Shown here: in pieces, positions 63,740-64,000 of the stretch
Layout of the letters: the number at the start of each line of letters is the position of its first letter
How positions within the stretch are numbered: position 1 is the stretch's first letter
Assembly (NCBI RefSeq): GCF_015687175.1
Contig: NZ_JADPQG010000006.1
Coordinates: 62,001-126,000, forward strand
From: Reinekea sp. G2M2-21
GTDB lineage: Bacteria; Pseudomonadota; Gammaproteobacteria; Pseudomonadales; Natronospirillaceae
Length of the DNA stretch: 64,000 nucleotides
Direction of reading: 5' to 3'
Position numbers and translations under genes: made by a program
Notes under the pieces: model-generated
Database searches by the model: none
The model's input: only the letters and a program-made list of their open reading frames with translations
What the model was told of the DNA's origin: nothing

Positions 63740-64000
63740 ATGTCTCAGCAACGGCTTAACTTGGTCGACTTCAGCCAACCGAGAATCCGGACCCTTCACC
63801 TTACTTGGTTTGCTTTTTTTCTTTCATTTGTTGTCTGGTTCAGTCACGCCCCATTAAAGCCGCTGATCATGGAAACGTTTAACATGTCGCAAGATCAATG
63901 GAAGGCATTGCTCACGCTGAATGTGGCACTGACTATTCCTGCCCGCATCATCATCGGCATGCTGGTTGACAAATATGGACCGCGAATCATCTACAGTGGC
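63740..64000 (+). CDS. NarK/NasA-type nitrate/nitrite MFS transporter, 3' end cut by window
   Basis: The first 87 codons are visible. The ATG follows AGGA by eight bases. Residues 20-42 ([20 protein letters not shown] in part) and the following [20 protein letters not shown], with KYGPR, are typical of the first membrane helices and conserved loop of NarK-type nitrate/nitrite transporters. The sigma-54 promoter and leader terminator suggest an assimilatory (NasA-like) rather than respiratory role. Downstream genes, probably nitrite/nitrate reductase, lie outside the window. Confidence 0.85.
   Translation, partial: MSQQRLNLVDFSQPRIRTLHLTWFAFFLSFVVWFSHAPLKPLIMETFNMSQDQWKALLTLNVALTIPARIIIGMLVDKYGPRIIYSG

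Noticed and set aside
1-64000. tRNA, rRNA, CRISPR arrays and phage genes
   Set aside because: No cloverleaf-compatible sequences, regularly spaced short repeats, or phage structural genes were recognised; a covariance-model search would be decisive for small RNAs.

Overview
The window is a gene-dense stretch of chromosome from a motile, probably marine gammaproteobacterium. Gene order and protein character point to the Oceanospirillales (Saccharospirillum/Reinekea-like), with strong Pseudomonas-type synteny. The diagnostic blocks are the complete pilGHIJK-chpABC cluster facing gshB-tonB3-like-ruvX, the oxyR-recG-HDOD block, and polA followed at a distance by thrB of the aminoglycoside-phosphotransferase type. 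Genus assignment is inference. No rRNA, tRNA, CRISPR array or prophage was seen.

Layout. 1-2.5 kb: a flavin reductase cut by the window edge, a TrmB-type regulator overlapping it, and two tandem bacteriohemerythrins. 2.5-10.1 kb: a compact minus-strand operon (small exported protein, ABC ATPase, FtsX/MacB-like permease, LolA-like protein, LytS-type kinase, LytTR regulator) that diverges from two plus-strand outer-membrane beta-barrel genes. The shared intergenic region holds four AACCGT direct copies. 10.1-18 kb: a periplasmic-binding/PAS/GGDEF fusion, prpE, a deoD-cdd salvage pair and an EnvZ/OmpR-like pair. 18.2-21.1 kb: cyaA. 21.1-34.2 kb: a 266-bp MITE-like element, then the Pil-Chp chemosensory operon of twitching motility, with a ChpA of 2274 residues.

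34.4-44.2 kb: gshB, a TonB3-like protein, ruvX, a FAN1-type VRR-NUC nuclease overlapping an Fe-S Rad3-family helicase, an unrecognised membrane protein, and a receiver/CheC/diguanylate cyclase/hemerythrin operon. 44.3-57 kb: polA with an apparently dead proofreading site, a 2448-residue lipoprotein with about 20 Fn3-like repeats, thrB, ppnN and a DUF3810 protein. 58-64 kb: an SDR protein, oxyR, recG, a YbaK-like/HDOD protein, and the start of a NarK/NasA nitrate transporter behind a sigma-54 promoter and leader terminator.

How it fits together. Cyclic AMP (cyaA), the Pil-Chp array and the TonB3-like protein form a surface-sensing and twitching set: in Pseudomonas the Chp system raises cAMP through a class III cyclase, whereas here a class I cyclase gene sits immediately beside the cluster. 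Two diguanylate cyclases, both with an apparent inhibitory site, add c-di-GMP signalling. Three hemerythrin-fold proteins suggest oxygen or redox sensing. The most original candidates are the LytTR-linked ABC/LolA-like/outer-membrane-barrel locus, the PolA exonuclease loss, the giant Fn3 lipoprotein with a duplicated three-domain block, and the nitrate-transporter leader.
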